Shown here one piece after another: positions 44,376 to 53,017 of a stretch of 64,000 nt of DNA. The notes below the pieces were generated by a model. It saw only the letters and a list, made by a program, of their open reading frames with translations, was not told the origin of the DNA and did not search any database. A program made the translations under genes and the position numbers. The DNA comes from RGIG990 sp045589455 (lineage in GTDB: Bacteria; Verrucomicrobiota; Kiritimatiellia; RFP12; UBA3636): NCBI GenBank assembly GCA_045589455.1, contig JAZNPC010000070.1, positions 1 to 64,000 of the forward strand, read 5' to 3'. Positions within the stretch are counted from its first letter, which is position 1; each line of letters opens with the position of its first letter.

Positions 44376-47180
44376 TTATTTTGCAATACTGCGTAGAGGT
44401 AAGGCTGTCATTATTATGCAAAGAAGAATTGCAAAGCCAATACCTTTTAAGACTGTTATCCAAGGTATTACAAGAGTAACAGCTAACCCAGAACGCATAG
44501 CTAAACGTGTGCATGCTGTAAATGACCAACCAATTAGCATTCCACCAAAGAAGCTTATAATTAGCATACAGATAATTACAAGCATTGCTTCACCAGCAAA
44601 TAAACGCATTACTTGACTACGGGTCATTCCTACAGCACGCATAGTGCGAAGCTCCTTTTGGCTGGCCTTTGCTGATGCTATAAGAAGAGCAATAATACCA
44701 GCAGAAGTCACAATTAAGGACCAAAAAGGAATTCTTGCCATTGTGCCAATTATGTCATTGCCATGAGCAATTGTACCATCTGCTATTTCATCACGATGAT
44801 GCACCTTAATAACACTCTCATTGCCTGGCTTCATTGTGCCTCGCAATGCTTCATCTAATCGTACTGTTGCTTGTAATGGGTGAATATTTTTAAATTCATC
44901 CGACAATTCTACCCAAAGAAAATTTACTCGATCATAGTTGCCCGTTAATTCTCGTGCAGTTGTCTCACTTATGAATAGCATACCCATAGTTCTTCTTGCT
45001 CTAGGCCCATTAGATGAATTTTGTGGCTTTTCCTTTGTATCAAGTCTACCATTAAGGGTGCGAACTTGTGCACGAGAAGTTACTAAATGCCAATTTAAGT
45101 CAACAGAACCACAAATGCGTAGCTCCTTGCCTGCAAGAGAAATTGTGTCACCAACCTTAAGTCTTGTTAGTCTTAAAAACATATCAGGAACAATGCAAGT
45201 ATTTCCTTCGGCTAAATCAATAGCCGCCTGTTTTGCATTGCTATTGGTAAATTTGAAGTTAGCAAATGGCTTATCTCCTCCGAATGCTTTTTCTGGATTA
45301 ACACCAAAAATTAGTACTTGTCCTTCTGAGCTTCCACCATTAGTTGCTATTTTTTGACATGTACTTTCTTCTAAAGGAAATTGTGAGCATTCAATAGGAA
45401 TTAATTCTCGACCTAAACCATATGCATTATTGCCGTTTTCAACCTGCTCCATACTTAAACCTCCTGGTAAAGCAGAAACAATAGCATCTGGCCATTCAGG
45501 ACTTGGAACATATGAAGACATTAGTGTACCACCCCAAATATGAATAGCTATAAATGAGCATAGACCAAATGATAAGGTCATAATTGTTCCGACAGACCGC
45601 GCTGGTTCGCGGGAAAGTCTACGAGTAAGCATATGCTTATCAAGCCTTACAGACCATGCTACAAAAGGTAAGAAACAAAACTCAACAAACCGCATAATTG
45701 GGTGAATTAGAAGCCAGCAACCGATTGTGAAGCATGGCATTCCTATTGCAATCATTAGATAACGTAGAGATGTCTCGTCTTTAGCAAAAGGTAACCCCAT
45801 TATAAATAGAGGCATTAGTAAAATAATTCCGCAGATAGTTTTCTTTTTTGAAATTTTTTGTGTAGTTGTTTGAAGTGGAGCAACAGCTTCAAGAGGAGCA
45901 ATTTTTATAGCATGGATAGCAGGAGCAATTGCCGCAAACATACTTACAACTAAACATAGAATAAGTGAGCATATTGGGGTTATGTAGGTGATATGAATAA
46001 CCTTTGGCAATTGTCCAGAATCATCTACAAATAAGAAGCATTGTAAAGCAAGTAGAGCAAGTATTAGACCAACTATCCACCCAACGAATGAAATAATTAA
46101 TGTTTCTGTTAGCATTACACCAGCAGCTCCTTTGCGGGTCATACCAACACATCTAAGCATAGCCATACGTTTACGTTGCTCTGTAATGCTTGTAACAAGT
46201 ACTGTTGTCATCATGCACACAGCAGTAATAAATGCAAGAGTAAGTGAAAGGGGTAGCTGAGCAACGATTTGACCTACAGTATCACTTTCAAAGCGTTCTC
46301 GTAAGGCAGCAATAGTTGTGAATGTACAACGATCAGCGGATTGCGGCACGGTGTCTAGTACCTCCTCTAATGCATCGCCTGTATAACCTTCTGACATTTC
46401 ACAAAGAAGTAAATTGCCTCTGTCTCCATTAATCATTTGAGGATAGTCTTTTCCTGTAATTTCTCTATATGCAAATTCCGTTGTATATATAGAAGGAAAT
46501 GCTGCTACAAGATTAGAATATTCGTAGAACCCAACTATTCGTAGAGTTATAGTGCCATTTTTGTTTATTAGGTCGATTGTGGAACCAAGATCAGGGATAG
46601 GAAGATTGCGTTGTTCAAATACTGCATAGCTGACAGTTGCATCAAATGTCTGTGCATTACGATCTACCCATTTGCCAGATACAAGCTTGTTTGCCTCAAA
46701 GGGTTGTTTGCCAGATTCTGGAATAACAGCGATTTGCGCTGTCATTGGTGGTCCTTGAATAATATGTCCCCCTGGGCGAATATCTAGTACAGTAGGTGTA
46801 ACCTGAAGCTCTAGTGTTGATTTTATTGTTGGGCTAGATGTAACTGCATCATATAAATCCTGTGGAATTGGTGTAGCAGCAACTCTAGAAACACCACGTC
46901 TAAAACCTACCGCTTGACCAGCAACGGCTCTTTTCCCATTTTGGGGAGTATTAGAGGTTTGTCGGTTATTCATTCTTGGACCTTTGCTTGGTCCTTGAAT
47001 CCATGCACCAAATGGTGTTGTAGCTTCAATAGCTGCCTTTTCTGATTGCGAAACAGCAGTTTCAGCAAGTCCACAATGCCACACTAATAAACCAGTTGCT
47101 GCCGCTACACCAAAAACAGCAGTAATTAGGCGACCTTTTTCTTTGCGGAGAGCTCCCCATGCTAGCTTGAATAAAATCAT
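44376..47180 (-). CDS. ABC transporter permease, FtsX/MacB-like (two-module, 934 aa)
   Basis: The 934-residue protein has one N-terminal helix (~15-35) and a large extracytoplasmic domain (~40-310). A block of three helices follows (~315-425, with MAMLRCVGMTRKGAAGVMLT). Then comes a short middle block (~445-500), a second large periplasmic domain (~540-810) and a final block of three helices (~820-930, with ELRTMRAVGMTRSQVMRL). This is the duplicated FtsX-domain layout (PF02687 twice) of LolCE/MacB-like and ten-helix permeases. It starts 2 bases after the stop of its ATPase gene, so both form one exporter or mechanotransducer. The substrate is unknown; lipoprotein, peptide or antibiotic export is possible. 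Confidence 0.88.
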   Translation of the reverse strand: MILFKLAWGALRKEKGRLITAVFGVAAATGLLVWHCGLAETAVSQSEKAAIEATTPFGAWIQGPSKGPRMNNRQTSNTPQNGKRAVAGQAVGFRRGVSRVAATPIPQDLYDAVTSSPTIKSTLELQVTPTVLDIRPGGHIIQGPPMTAQIAVIPESGKQPFEANKLVSGKWVDRNAQTFDATVSYAVFEQRNLPIPDLGSTIDLINKNGTITLRIVGFYEYSNLVAAFPSIYTTEFAYREITGKDYPQMINGDRGNLLLCEMSEGYTGDALEEVLDTVPQSADRCTFTTIAALRERFESDTVGQIVAQLPLSLTLAFITAVCMMTTVLVTSITEQRKRMAMLRCVGMTRKGAAGVMLTETLIISFVGWIVGLILALLALQCFLFVDDSGQLPKVIHITYITPICSLILCLVVSMFAAIAPAIHAIKIAPLEAVAPLQTTTQKISKKKTICGIILLMPLFIMGLPFAKDETSLRYLMIAIGMPCFTIGCWLLIHPIMRFVEFCFLPFVAWSVRLDKHMLTRRLSREPARSVGTIMTLSFGLCSFIAIHIWGGTLMSSYVPSPEWPDAIVSALPGGLSMEQVENGNNAYGLGRELIPIECSQFPLEESTCQKIATNGGSSEGQVLIFGVNPEKAFGGDKPFANFKFTNSNAKQAAIDLAEGNTCIVPDMFLRLTRLKVGDTISLAGKELRICGSVDLNWHLVTSRAQVRTLNGRLDTKEKPQNSSNGPRARRTMGMLFISETTARELTGNYDRVNFLWVELSDEFKNIHPLQATVRLDEALRGTMKPGNESVIKVHHRDEIADGTIAHGNDIIGTMARIPFWSLIVTSAGIIALLIASAKASQKELRTMRAVGMTRSQVMRLFAGEAMLVIICMLIISFFGGMLIGWSFTACTRLAMRSGLAVTLVIPWITVLKGIGFAILLCIIMTALPLRSIAK

Positions 47181-47182
47181 TG

Positions 47183-47932
47183 TTAGCCCTCAATTGCTGC
47201 TAAATAGCGTTCTGAAACGATATGTGGATTACCATCAGTATTGAAAGAGCCAACAATGCCACCATCCTTGAGTACATGAACCTTTGATGCTACGGCACTT
47301 ACAACTGGATCGTGTGAAACCATAAGAATAGAGCATCCTGTTTCTTTATTTATTTTCTTTAATAGGGAACAAAGCTCACGTGCTGCTGGTGAATCAAGAT
47401 TTCCTGTTGGTTCATCAGCCAAAACTATTTTTGGGTTTGTTACCAAGGCTCTTGCAATGGCAATGCGTTGGCGCTCACCACCAGAAAGCTGTGATGGTAG
47501 ATGAGTCCTTCTAGCACTTAGTCCAAGTAGATCTAGTAATTCGCTAGCCTTAGAATTGTCGTGCTTTCTATCAAGCATGAGAGGAAGCATGACATTTTCT
47601 TCTGCAGTTAATGTAGGAATCAAATTAAAGTCTTGAAAGATTAAGCCTATGTTTTTCCGGCGAAAAATTGTTTTTTTCTCATCATTAAGCTTAGATATTT
47701 CCTTTTCGCCAACAATTATTTCTCCCTCATCTGGATCTAATAAGCCAGCCATCAAGTGGAGTAGTGTACTTTTGCCAGAGCCACTTTGCCCCATAATAAT
47801 TTCAAAAGCGCCTTTCTCTAGTGAAAAGTTAAGATTCTTGATTACTTCAATTTTATTGCTTTCTAGGCCAAAACTTTTACGGAGACTCTTAATTTCAATT
47901 GCTAAATTCATTTGTTTGTCCATTTTTTGCAT
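47183..47932 (-). CDS. ABC transporter ATP-binding protein (LolD/MacB-type)
   Basis: A 249-residue ATPase with Walker A GQSGSGKST (~residues 52-60), Q-loop FQDFNLIPTLTAEENVMLPL, signature LSGGERQR, Walker B IVLADEPTGNLD and the H-loop in MVSHD. The FQDFNLIPTLTAEENV segment is typical of the LolD/MacB/FtsE branch. The start could be Met1, Met4 or Met8; the extra residues before LAIEIKSLRKSFG do not affect function. It is immediately followed by the permease gene with a 2-base gap, giving a two-gene operon. No membrane-fusion protein or outer-membrane channel gene is nearby, so a lone LolCDE- or FtsEX-like role is more likely than a MacAB-TolC one. Confidence 0.93.
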   Translation of the reverse strand: MQKMDKQMNLAIEIKSLRKSFGLESNKIEVIKNLNFSLEKGAFEIIMGQSGSGKSTLLHLMAGLLDPDEGEIIVGEKEISKLNDEKKTIFRRKNIGLIFQDFNLIPTLTAEENVMLPLMLDRKHDNSKASELLDLLGLSARRTHLPSQLSGGERQRIAIARALVTNPKIVLADEPTGNLDSPAARELCSLLKKINKETGCSILMVSHDPVVSAVASKVHVLKDGGIVGSFNTDGNPHIVSERYLAAIEG

Positions 47933-48070
47933 TAGACTTTTAATAACATAAACTTACATATTTTTAAACGAAATAATTCAATATTTTGTTCATTATTATA
48001 ATAAGTTTAATGTAGAAATATGTTCCAATATTTCAAAGAAAGGGTGTATAAAGCTCAGAGTATACAAAGT

Positions 48071-48129
48071 AATGCGAAGTCAGGCACATAAGCTCAGTGC
48101 TCTATGGCCCATATTCTTCGCATTTTTTT
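48071..48129. terminator. Hairpin between the ABC operon and the GNAT-like gene
   Basis: AATGCGAAG (48071-48079) pairs with CTTCGCATT (48116-48124), with T7 to the right and only a short A/T tract to the left. It lies in the right place to end the minus-strand GNAT-like gene, yet its T-run favours plus-strand termination. A small plus-strand RNA starting near 48040 would also fit, but its promoter is poor. Confidence 0.45.
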
Positions 48130-48158
48130 GGAGGCATATTTAGTTTTCAGGATAACCC

Positions 48159-49412
48159 TTATCTAACCATTTCTGGTGTAAAATAGATGCCACCAGCTTT
48201 TACAGGAATACCCTCATTAAGCATATCTATCATGGTTTGCTGTAGCTTATTGTCTGCTTTATGTGTGGCTGGGTCTATTTTATCATGACCAAAGACAAAG
48301 AAAATACCCTCCTGAGTATTAAAAACAGGATACTTGAATATTCGTCCGTATTTCATGAATTTAACAAGGTTAGATTCTGCAGGAAGACGTTGCAACCATT
48401 GCTCATTCAGAATCCAAGACTCGCATGTGATAAGTTTTGCGTCAACACCACGATATTTCTTGAAGAAATCAAGAGCTAGAGGAAGAGAGCGTTTTGCTTC
48501 TTCAAAATCCATTGATCTGCCACCAGGAATGTGTAAGCCAAGTACTTTATCCCCGGCCTTTGCCTGAAGTGACCACTCGTCCTTTTTGATTGTTTTAAGC
48601 TCTTTAATGAGAGAGCTGTCAGCTGTATTAAATGTGTAACCAGTAACAGTATCTTCTGTTTCAACAAGCGTTGTTGTAAATTCAATTCCTTCTGTAGCTT
48701 CATTTGGCAGTCTGTCGCCTACAGAATTAAATTTCCAGCCATCGCGAGCAAAAACAACATGCTCACCTGTTGTTTTGTTAATGTAAATTGGAGGAATCCA
48801 CCATTCAGAAAAATCATCAATAGCAAATTCAAAACGTCCTACACGGGTAATTTTACCCGCAGCACCTAGAGATAGCCAAAAGATTTGGCTGGAAGTGAAT
48901 CCTGGTTTGCCTTCATGTGCTGCTTGATAGATTTTTACGGCACCACCAATCCATTCTGCATGGTGATGTGCATATTCCTTTGGAATGCTATAAGAAGCAT
49001 AGCGCTGATAAAAAAGTGGAATCGATGCAATAGCAAGCAAAAGTACAGGTAAACCGGCATTGTCACCAAAGTATGGTTGAGGTTGAATCAGACCCCAATT
49101 AACATTCTTTCTATCGACATACAGACCCATATAAACAGCTGTCATAATTGAGCAACAAACAGGATCATCGCCAAGCTCTTTTGCTACAGCAATAAGTCTG
49201 TCTTTTAAATCGTCAAACCAAATAAGTTCAGGCAAGTACTTTTCAATAAATTCTTCTTTAAGGAATTCTGGGCATTCGATTTGACCATCAGGCATTGTCC
49301 AATCAAGCAAAGTTAAAACCTCTGCAAAGCTAGAATCCAGCTTTTGCCCCTTCAATAATTCAATTATTTCTAATTTACGTGCTTCTTGTGTTGGTTCCAT
49401 AAAATTCTCCAT
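48159..49412 (-). CDS. GNAT-like acyltransferase domain protein (DUF5596/NAT_N + GNAT_C type)
   Basis: A 417-residue protein. I recognise the two-domain layout of PF18082/PF18164-type proteins. The N-terminal helical part (~1-270) has FWLSLGAAGKITRVGRFEF. The C-terminal GNAT-like part (~270-417) has VLGLHIPGGRSMDFEEAKRS and ITCESWILNEQWLQRLPAES. Such proteins are annotated as acyltransferases of unknown substrate, mostly in gut Firmicutes and PVC bacteria. It is cytoplasmic. The gene stands alone on the minus strand between the ABC operon and guaB. The start could be Met1 or Met5; both follow GGAGAATTTT-like sequence. Confidence in the family is fair; none in the reaction. Confidence 0.65.
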   Translation of the reverse strand: MENFMEPTQEARKLEIIELLKGQKLDSSFAEVLTLLDWTMPDGQIECPEFLKEEFIEKYLPELIWFDDLKDRLIAVAKELGDDPVCCSIMTAVYMGLYVDRKNVNWGLIQPQPYFGDNAGLPVLLLAIASIPLFYQRYASYSIPKEYAHHHAEWIGGAVKIYQAAHEGKPGFTSSQIFWLSLGAAGKITRVGRFEFAIDDFSEWWIPPIYINKTTGEHVVFARDGWKFNSVGDRLPNEATEGIEFTTTLVETEDTVTGYTFNTADSSLIKELKTIKKDEWSLQAKAGDKVLGLHIPGGRSMDFEEAKRSLPLALDFFKKYRGVDAKLITCESWILNEQWLQRLPAESNLVKFMKYGRIFKYPVFNTQEGIFFVFGHDKIDPATHKADNKLQQTMIDMLNEGIPVKAGGIYFTPEMVR

Positions 49413-49503
49413 TCAAATTGTTTGTGAAATTTTCTCATTTTTGCGGTGTAATGTCAATCAACTTTTGGGTGCTCATTTATTAAAAATGCGACATGATATT
49501 TTT

Positions 49504-49579
49504 TGTAGTATGCAAAAGTAAATGCAACTTTGCACGACTAAACGCACCAAAACAGGTGCATTTAGTTTTGCAAATTACA
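49504..49579. mobile_element. 76-bp miniature inverted-repeat element, copy 1
   Basis: The element begins TGTAGTATGCAAAA and ends TTTTGCAAATTACA, giving 14-base terminal inverted repeats with 12 matches. It is flanked on both sides by the perfect 13-base direct repeat ACATGATATTTTT (49491-49503 and 49580-49592), as expected of a target-site duplication. Inside, CTAAACGCACC and GGTGCATTTAG form a strong hairpin. TGCAAA near the left end can pair either with an internal TTTGCA or with the right end. It codes for nothing. Copy 2 (57830-57905) differs at one base in 76. It lies about 130 bases upstream of guaB. Confidence 0.85.
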
Positions 49580-49708
49580 ACATGATATTTTTTCTGTTTT
49601 TTAAAAAATATGCTTGAATATATAGCAATTTCAGTGATATAATAAATTGGCAAAAGCGCACAAAATGCGCCTTTACCAACAACAAAATATACCATTTAGG
49701 AGGTAGCT

Positions 49709-51205
49709 GTGCAGATTAATCCTTATACCGATGAATTTATGAGCCATTTTAAGTTTGATGGCCTAACCTTTGATGATGTTTCACTAGTTACTCAGTATGC
49801 TGATTTCTTGCCTGATTCAACATCTACAGAAACACGCTTAACCTCAAGAATAAACATTAATATTCCTTTTATAAGTGCAGCTATGGATACGGTTACAGAA
49901 AGCCGTATGGCAATAGCAATGGCAACTCTTGGTGGTATTGGTGTAATCCACAAAAATCTTTCTCCAGATCTTCAAGCTGATCAGGTTAGCCGTGTAAAGC
50001 ATCACCTTAATGGTCTTATCCATACACCTATTACTTTCCATTGTGGTCAGACAATTGCTGAAATTATGGCAATTCGTGAGGAAAAAGGCTACAAGTTTTC
50101 TGGCTTCCCAATCCTAGATGATAATGACCGTGTTGTTGGTGTTATTACATCTAAGGATATAGATTATACAGATGATCACTCAGTTAAGGTTGAGGACGTG
50201 ATGACACGTAACCCAATCACAGCTGTAGCTGGTACAACTCTTGAAGAAGCATATGATATCATGCGTAAGGCTCGCAAGGGTAAGCTACCTCTAGTTGATG
50301 CTGAAGGCAAGCTTGCTGGTCTATACTCATTCACAGATGTACGCAATTTGGTTGAGGAAAGCCTTCCAATGGCTAATCGCGATTCTCATTATCGCCTACG
50401 CTGCGCAGCTGCTGTTTCTGGTGGTGCTGATTATGAGCGCGTAGAAGCATTGGCTAATGAAAATGTTGACGTACTTGTTGTTGACTCAGCTCACGGCCAT
50501 ACTAAGGGCATCATTGACATGGTTAAGTGGATTTCCACAAATTATCCTGATATTGATATCATCGCTGGTAATATCGTAACAGGTGAGGCTGCTGTTGCTC
50601 TCCGTGATGCAGGTGCTCATGCTGTTAAGGTTGGTATTGGTCCTGGCTCAATCTGCACAACACGTGTTGTTTGCGGTGTTGGTGTTCCTCAGATTACTGC
50701 AGTTTACAATGTAGCAAAGGCTCTTGAGCGTTCAATCCCATGTATTGCTGATGGTGGTATCCGTTATTCTGGTGATATTCCAAAAGCAATTGTTGCTGGT
50801 GCAGAGAGCGTAATGCTTGGCTCTGTTCTTGCTGGTACAGAGGAAAGCCCTGGTGAGAAGATTATTCAGGATGGTCGCCAATACGTTGTATACCGTGGTA
50901 TGGGCTCTCTAGCTGCTATGCAGTCTGGTAAGGGTTCACGTGAGCGTTACTTCCAGTCTGCTCGTAAGTCTGCTGATCTAGTTCCAGAGGGTATCGAGGG
51001 TATTATCCCATATGTAGGTACGGTACAGAAGGTAATGACTCAGTTCTGTGGTGGTCTACGTGCATCTCTTGGCTACAATGGTGCTCATAACCTTCAAGAG
51101 CTACATGCAAAGGGCAAGTTTGTTCGCGTATCATTGGCTGGCTTCCGTGAAGCTCATCCACATGATGTTCGCATTACACGCGAAGCTCCAAACTACCGTT
51201 CATAA
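49709..51205 (+). CDS. guaB: IMP dehydrogenase
   Basis: A 498-residue IMPDH, which oxidises IMP to XMP with NAD in guanine nucleotide synthesis. It begins with GTG behind a perfect AGGAGG at 5-base spacing; the in-frame ATG at codon 11 has no such site. FDGLTFDDVSLVTQYADFLP is the usual N-terminal signature. Two CBS domains occupy ~95-215. The catalytic Cys loop is VGIGPGSICTTRVVCGVGVP, and the flap has YVVYRGMGSLAAM. Its product XMP is the substrate of GuaA, encoded at the right edge of the window. The gene has more C/G-ending codons than most neighbours, fitting high expression. Confidence 0.97.
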   Translation: MQINPYTDEFMSHFKFDGLTFDDVSLVTQYADFLPDSTSTETRLTSRININIPFISAAMDTVTESRMAIAMATLGGIGVIHKNLSPDLQADQVSRVKHHLNGLIHTPITFHCGQTIAEIMAIREEKGYKFSGFPILDDNDRVVGVITSKDIDYTDDHSVKVEDVMTRNPITAVAGTTLEEAYDIMRKARKGKLPLVDAEGKLAGLYSFTDVRNLVEESLPMANRDSHYRLRCAAAVSGGADYERVEALANENVDVLVVDSAHGHTKGIIDMVKWISTNYPDIDIIAGNIVTGEAAVALRDAGAHAVKVGIGPGSICTTRVVCGVGVPQITAVYNVAKALERSIPCIADGGIRYSGDIPKAIVAGAESVMLGSVLAGTEESPGEKIIQDGRQYVVYRGMGSLAAMQSGKGSRERYFQSARKSADLVPEGIEGIIPYVGTVQKVMTQFCGGLRASLGYNGAHNLQELHAKGKFVRVSLAGFREAHPHDVRITREAPNYRS

Positions 51206-51233
51206 TTGAATCGTAGCATAGGCTAAAATTATT

Positions 51234-52199
51234 ATGCCATATTCGCCAAAAACGCCCGAAGATCTAGCTGTTGCTAAGCGCTTCGGGCGTGATTTGTATG
51301 AAAAGCGCTTGCGTCATGAAAACGAGCGAGAGCTAAAGCTTAATGGTAAGGTGCGTTTTTGCCCTGTACCAATTTTTAAGTTTATCCTTACAATTGTTTT
51401 TAAGATAACTTTTCTTTGGAAGCGTGGATATAAAAATTACCTATCTCCAAAGGTAGAAGAGCATCCTTTGACTCTGCCACGACTCCCTAAAGAGTTTGAT
51501 GGTTTTCGTATACTTCACTTATCTGACCTACATCTTGATTTAGATGCTAAGCTTGTACCTGCTATAATTAATGCGATACAAGGCATAAACTATGATTTAT
51601 GTGTTATTACAGGTGATTTTAATAATCTAACTGTTCATAAAAGCGGTAGCGCAATGCCAGAAACAGAGCAATTAGCAAAAGCAATTAATGCTCCTATTTA
51701 TGCATGCTTGGGAAATCATGACTCACTTTTAGATGTGCCACATTTAGAGGCAGCTGGAGTTAATGTACTATTAAATGAAGGTATTGAATTAAAGCATAAT
51801 GGAGCAAGCATTTGGCTTGGTGGAGTGGATGATGCAAATATTTATAAGAGTGATGATATTCCTCGTGCATTTGCCTCGGCACCAAAGGATTCATTTAAGC
51901 TATTGCTTTCACATACACCAAGCACATATGCAAAGGCTACAGCAGAGGGTGTAGATTTAGTTCTTGCTGGGCATGTACATGGAGGTCAGATTTGCTTCCC
52001 AGGAGGAGCAATGCTACACAAGGTTATTGGCTGGAAAAATGACCCTAGCCCAGAAAAAGTATGGGTTGGTCATTGGCAAGAGGGCGATTTAACTCAAGGA
52101 TGGACTTCTCGTGGTGTAGGTGCATGTGGAGTGCCATTGCGCTTTAATTGTCCTCCAGAGGTTGGTATTGTTATTCTCAATTCCGCAAAAGATGCGTAA
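51234..52199 (+). CDS. Membrane-anchored metallophosphoesterase
   Basis: A 321-residue calcineurin-like phosphoesterase. All five metal-site blocks are visible: HLSDLHLD (~98-105), VITGDFNNL, CLGNHDSLLD, LLLSHTPSTY and LAGHVHGGQI. A hydrophobic segment near residues 45-65 (FKFILTIVFKITFLWKRGY) suggests an interfacial or single-pass membrane anchor, as in YkuE/LpxG-like UDP-2,3-diacylglucosamine pyrophosphatases. The substrate is not known; a lipid pyrophosphate is a reasonable guess. It follows guaB by 28 bases. An inverted repeat of 12 bases overlaps its stop codon (52171-52209). Confidence 0.82.
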   Translation: MPYSPKTPEDLAVAKRFGRDLYEKRLRHENERELKLNGKVRFCPVPIFKFILTIVFKITFLWKRGYKNYLSPKVEEHPLTLPRLPKEFDGFRILHLSDLHLDLDAKLVPAIINAIQGINYDLCVITGDFNNLTVHKSGSAMPETEQLAKAINAPIYACLGNHDSLLDVPHLEAAGVNVLLNEGIELKHNGASIWLGGVDDANIYKSDDIPRAFASAPKDSFKLLLSHTPSTYAKATAEGVDLVLAGHVHGGQICFPGGAMLHKVIGWKNDPSPEKVWVGHWQEGDLTQGWTSRGVGACGVPLRFNCPPEVGIVILNSAKDA

Positions 52200-52209
52200 T
52201 TGAGAATAA
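52171..52209. repeat. 12-base inverted repeat spanning the phosphoesterase stop codon
   Basis: TTATTCTCAATT (52171-52182) and AATTGAGAATAA (52198-52209) are perfect inverted repeats around a 15-base loop. The stop codon TAA is at 52197-52199. No T-run follows, so it may protect the 3' end of the mRNA or be a weak terminator. Confidence 0.65.
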
Positions 52210-52258
52210 CCATACAACAATCAACAGCCAGCAATCAGCAATCAACAATCAACAATTT
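52209..52258. repeat. TTGTTGA heptamer tract 4 (longest, reverse orientation)
   Basis: Six or so degenerate heptamers read as TCAACAA on this strand (ATCAACA GCCAGCA ATCAGCA ATCAACA ATCAACA). It fills the gap between the phosphoesterase and ThuA-like genes. Confidence 0.65.
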
Positions 52259-52267
52259 GGGTAAGCC

Positions 52268-52927
52268 ATGATTTATTTCTTTTCTGATAATCATTATGAT
52301 GCACATCCAGGCAAGCAGATTTTTGAAGCATTGCCTGCTCAATTGAAGCAACAAATTTGCTTCTTTGAGGATGATTGGTCTGTATTAGAAGGTCATGCTT
52401 GGGAAGATTCATGTGACTTATTAATACTCAATATGATTGGCGATACATGTGGTGTCTCGTACCCAGAAAAAGGACTTGAGCATGTTGAGCGTTATATAAA
52501 GAATGGTGGCAATGTGTTGCTTTTACATGGGTCTAGTGCAGCATTTTGGAAATCCTCATGGTGGAGAAAATTAGTTGGCTTTAGGTGGGTTAGACCTAAT
52601 GATCCTGATGGTGTGGTGCCATCTACTCATCCAATTGTTCCATTTGAAGTAAAAACAATAAGGGAGGCAAAGCATCCACTTGCATTAGTTTTAAATGATT
52701 TTTCTCTTCCTGCAGATGAGGTTTATATCAATTTAGAGCAAAATAGGGAAGGCATTGTTCTTATGGAAACAACTATTGCAGAAGGAACCTTTCCTCAATG
52801 CATGATCGTCCCTACAGAATTTGGTGGAGAGTTGGTACATTTCTTGCCTGGTCATAAATATGCATCAGCACCAGGGTGTATGGCAACAATTACCGAGATG
52901 GTTAAGTATTACATTTCAAAGCACTAA
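52268..52927 (+). CDS. ThuA-like protein
   Basis: A 219-residue class I glutamine-amidotransferase-like fold of the ThuA type (PF06283), common in PVC bacteria and linked to sugar catabolism but with unproven reaction. Supporting segments are CDLLILNMIGDTCG, YIKNGGNVLLLHGSSAAFWK (~75-95), and the C-terminal ELVHFLPGHKYASAPG, which matches the conserved lGH motif. The paired statements AKHPLALVLNDFSLPADEVY also fit the family. There is no signal peptide. It precedes the alpha-xylosidase gene by about 90 bases, suggesting a part in plant-glycan use. A GGTAAGCC precedes the ATG, so translation may be modest. Confidence 0.75.
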   Translation: MIYFFSDNHYDAHPGKQIFEALPAQLKQQICFFEDDWSVLEGHAWEDSCDLLILNMIGDTCGVSYPEKGLEHVERYIKNGGNVLLLHGSSAAFWKSSWWRKLVGFRWVRPNDPDGVVPSTHPIVPFEVKTIREAKHPLALVLNDFSLPADEVYINLEQNREGIVLMETTIAEGTFPQCMIVPTEFGGELVHFLPGHKYASAPGCMATITEMVKYYISKH

Positions 52928-53017
52928 AATTACATAAATAGGCTTGTTGTTTTTCTTGTTTTTGGAAGCCAAAGTTTTGTATAATCACAATACAAAAATC
53001 AAGAATTGGAGTTTTTT

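Noticed and set aside
48030..48130. Possible small plus-strand RNA ending in the hairpin at 48071-48129
   Set aside because: Only a hairpin and T-run support it; no good promoter or known RNA family was visible, so it is listed only as a terminator-like hairpin.
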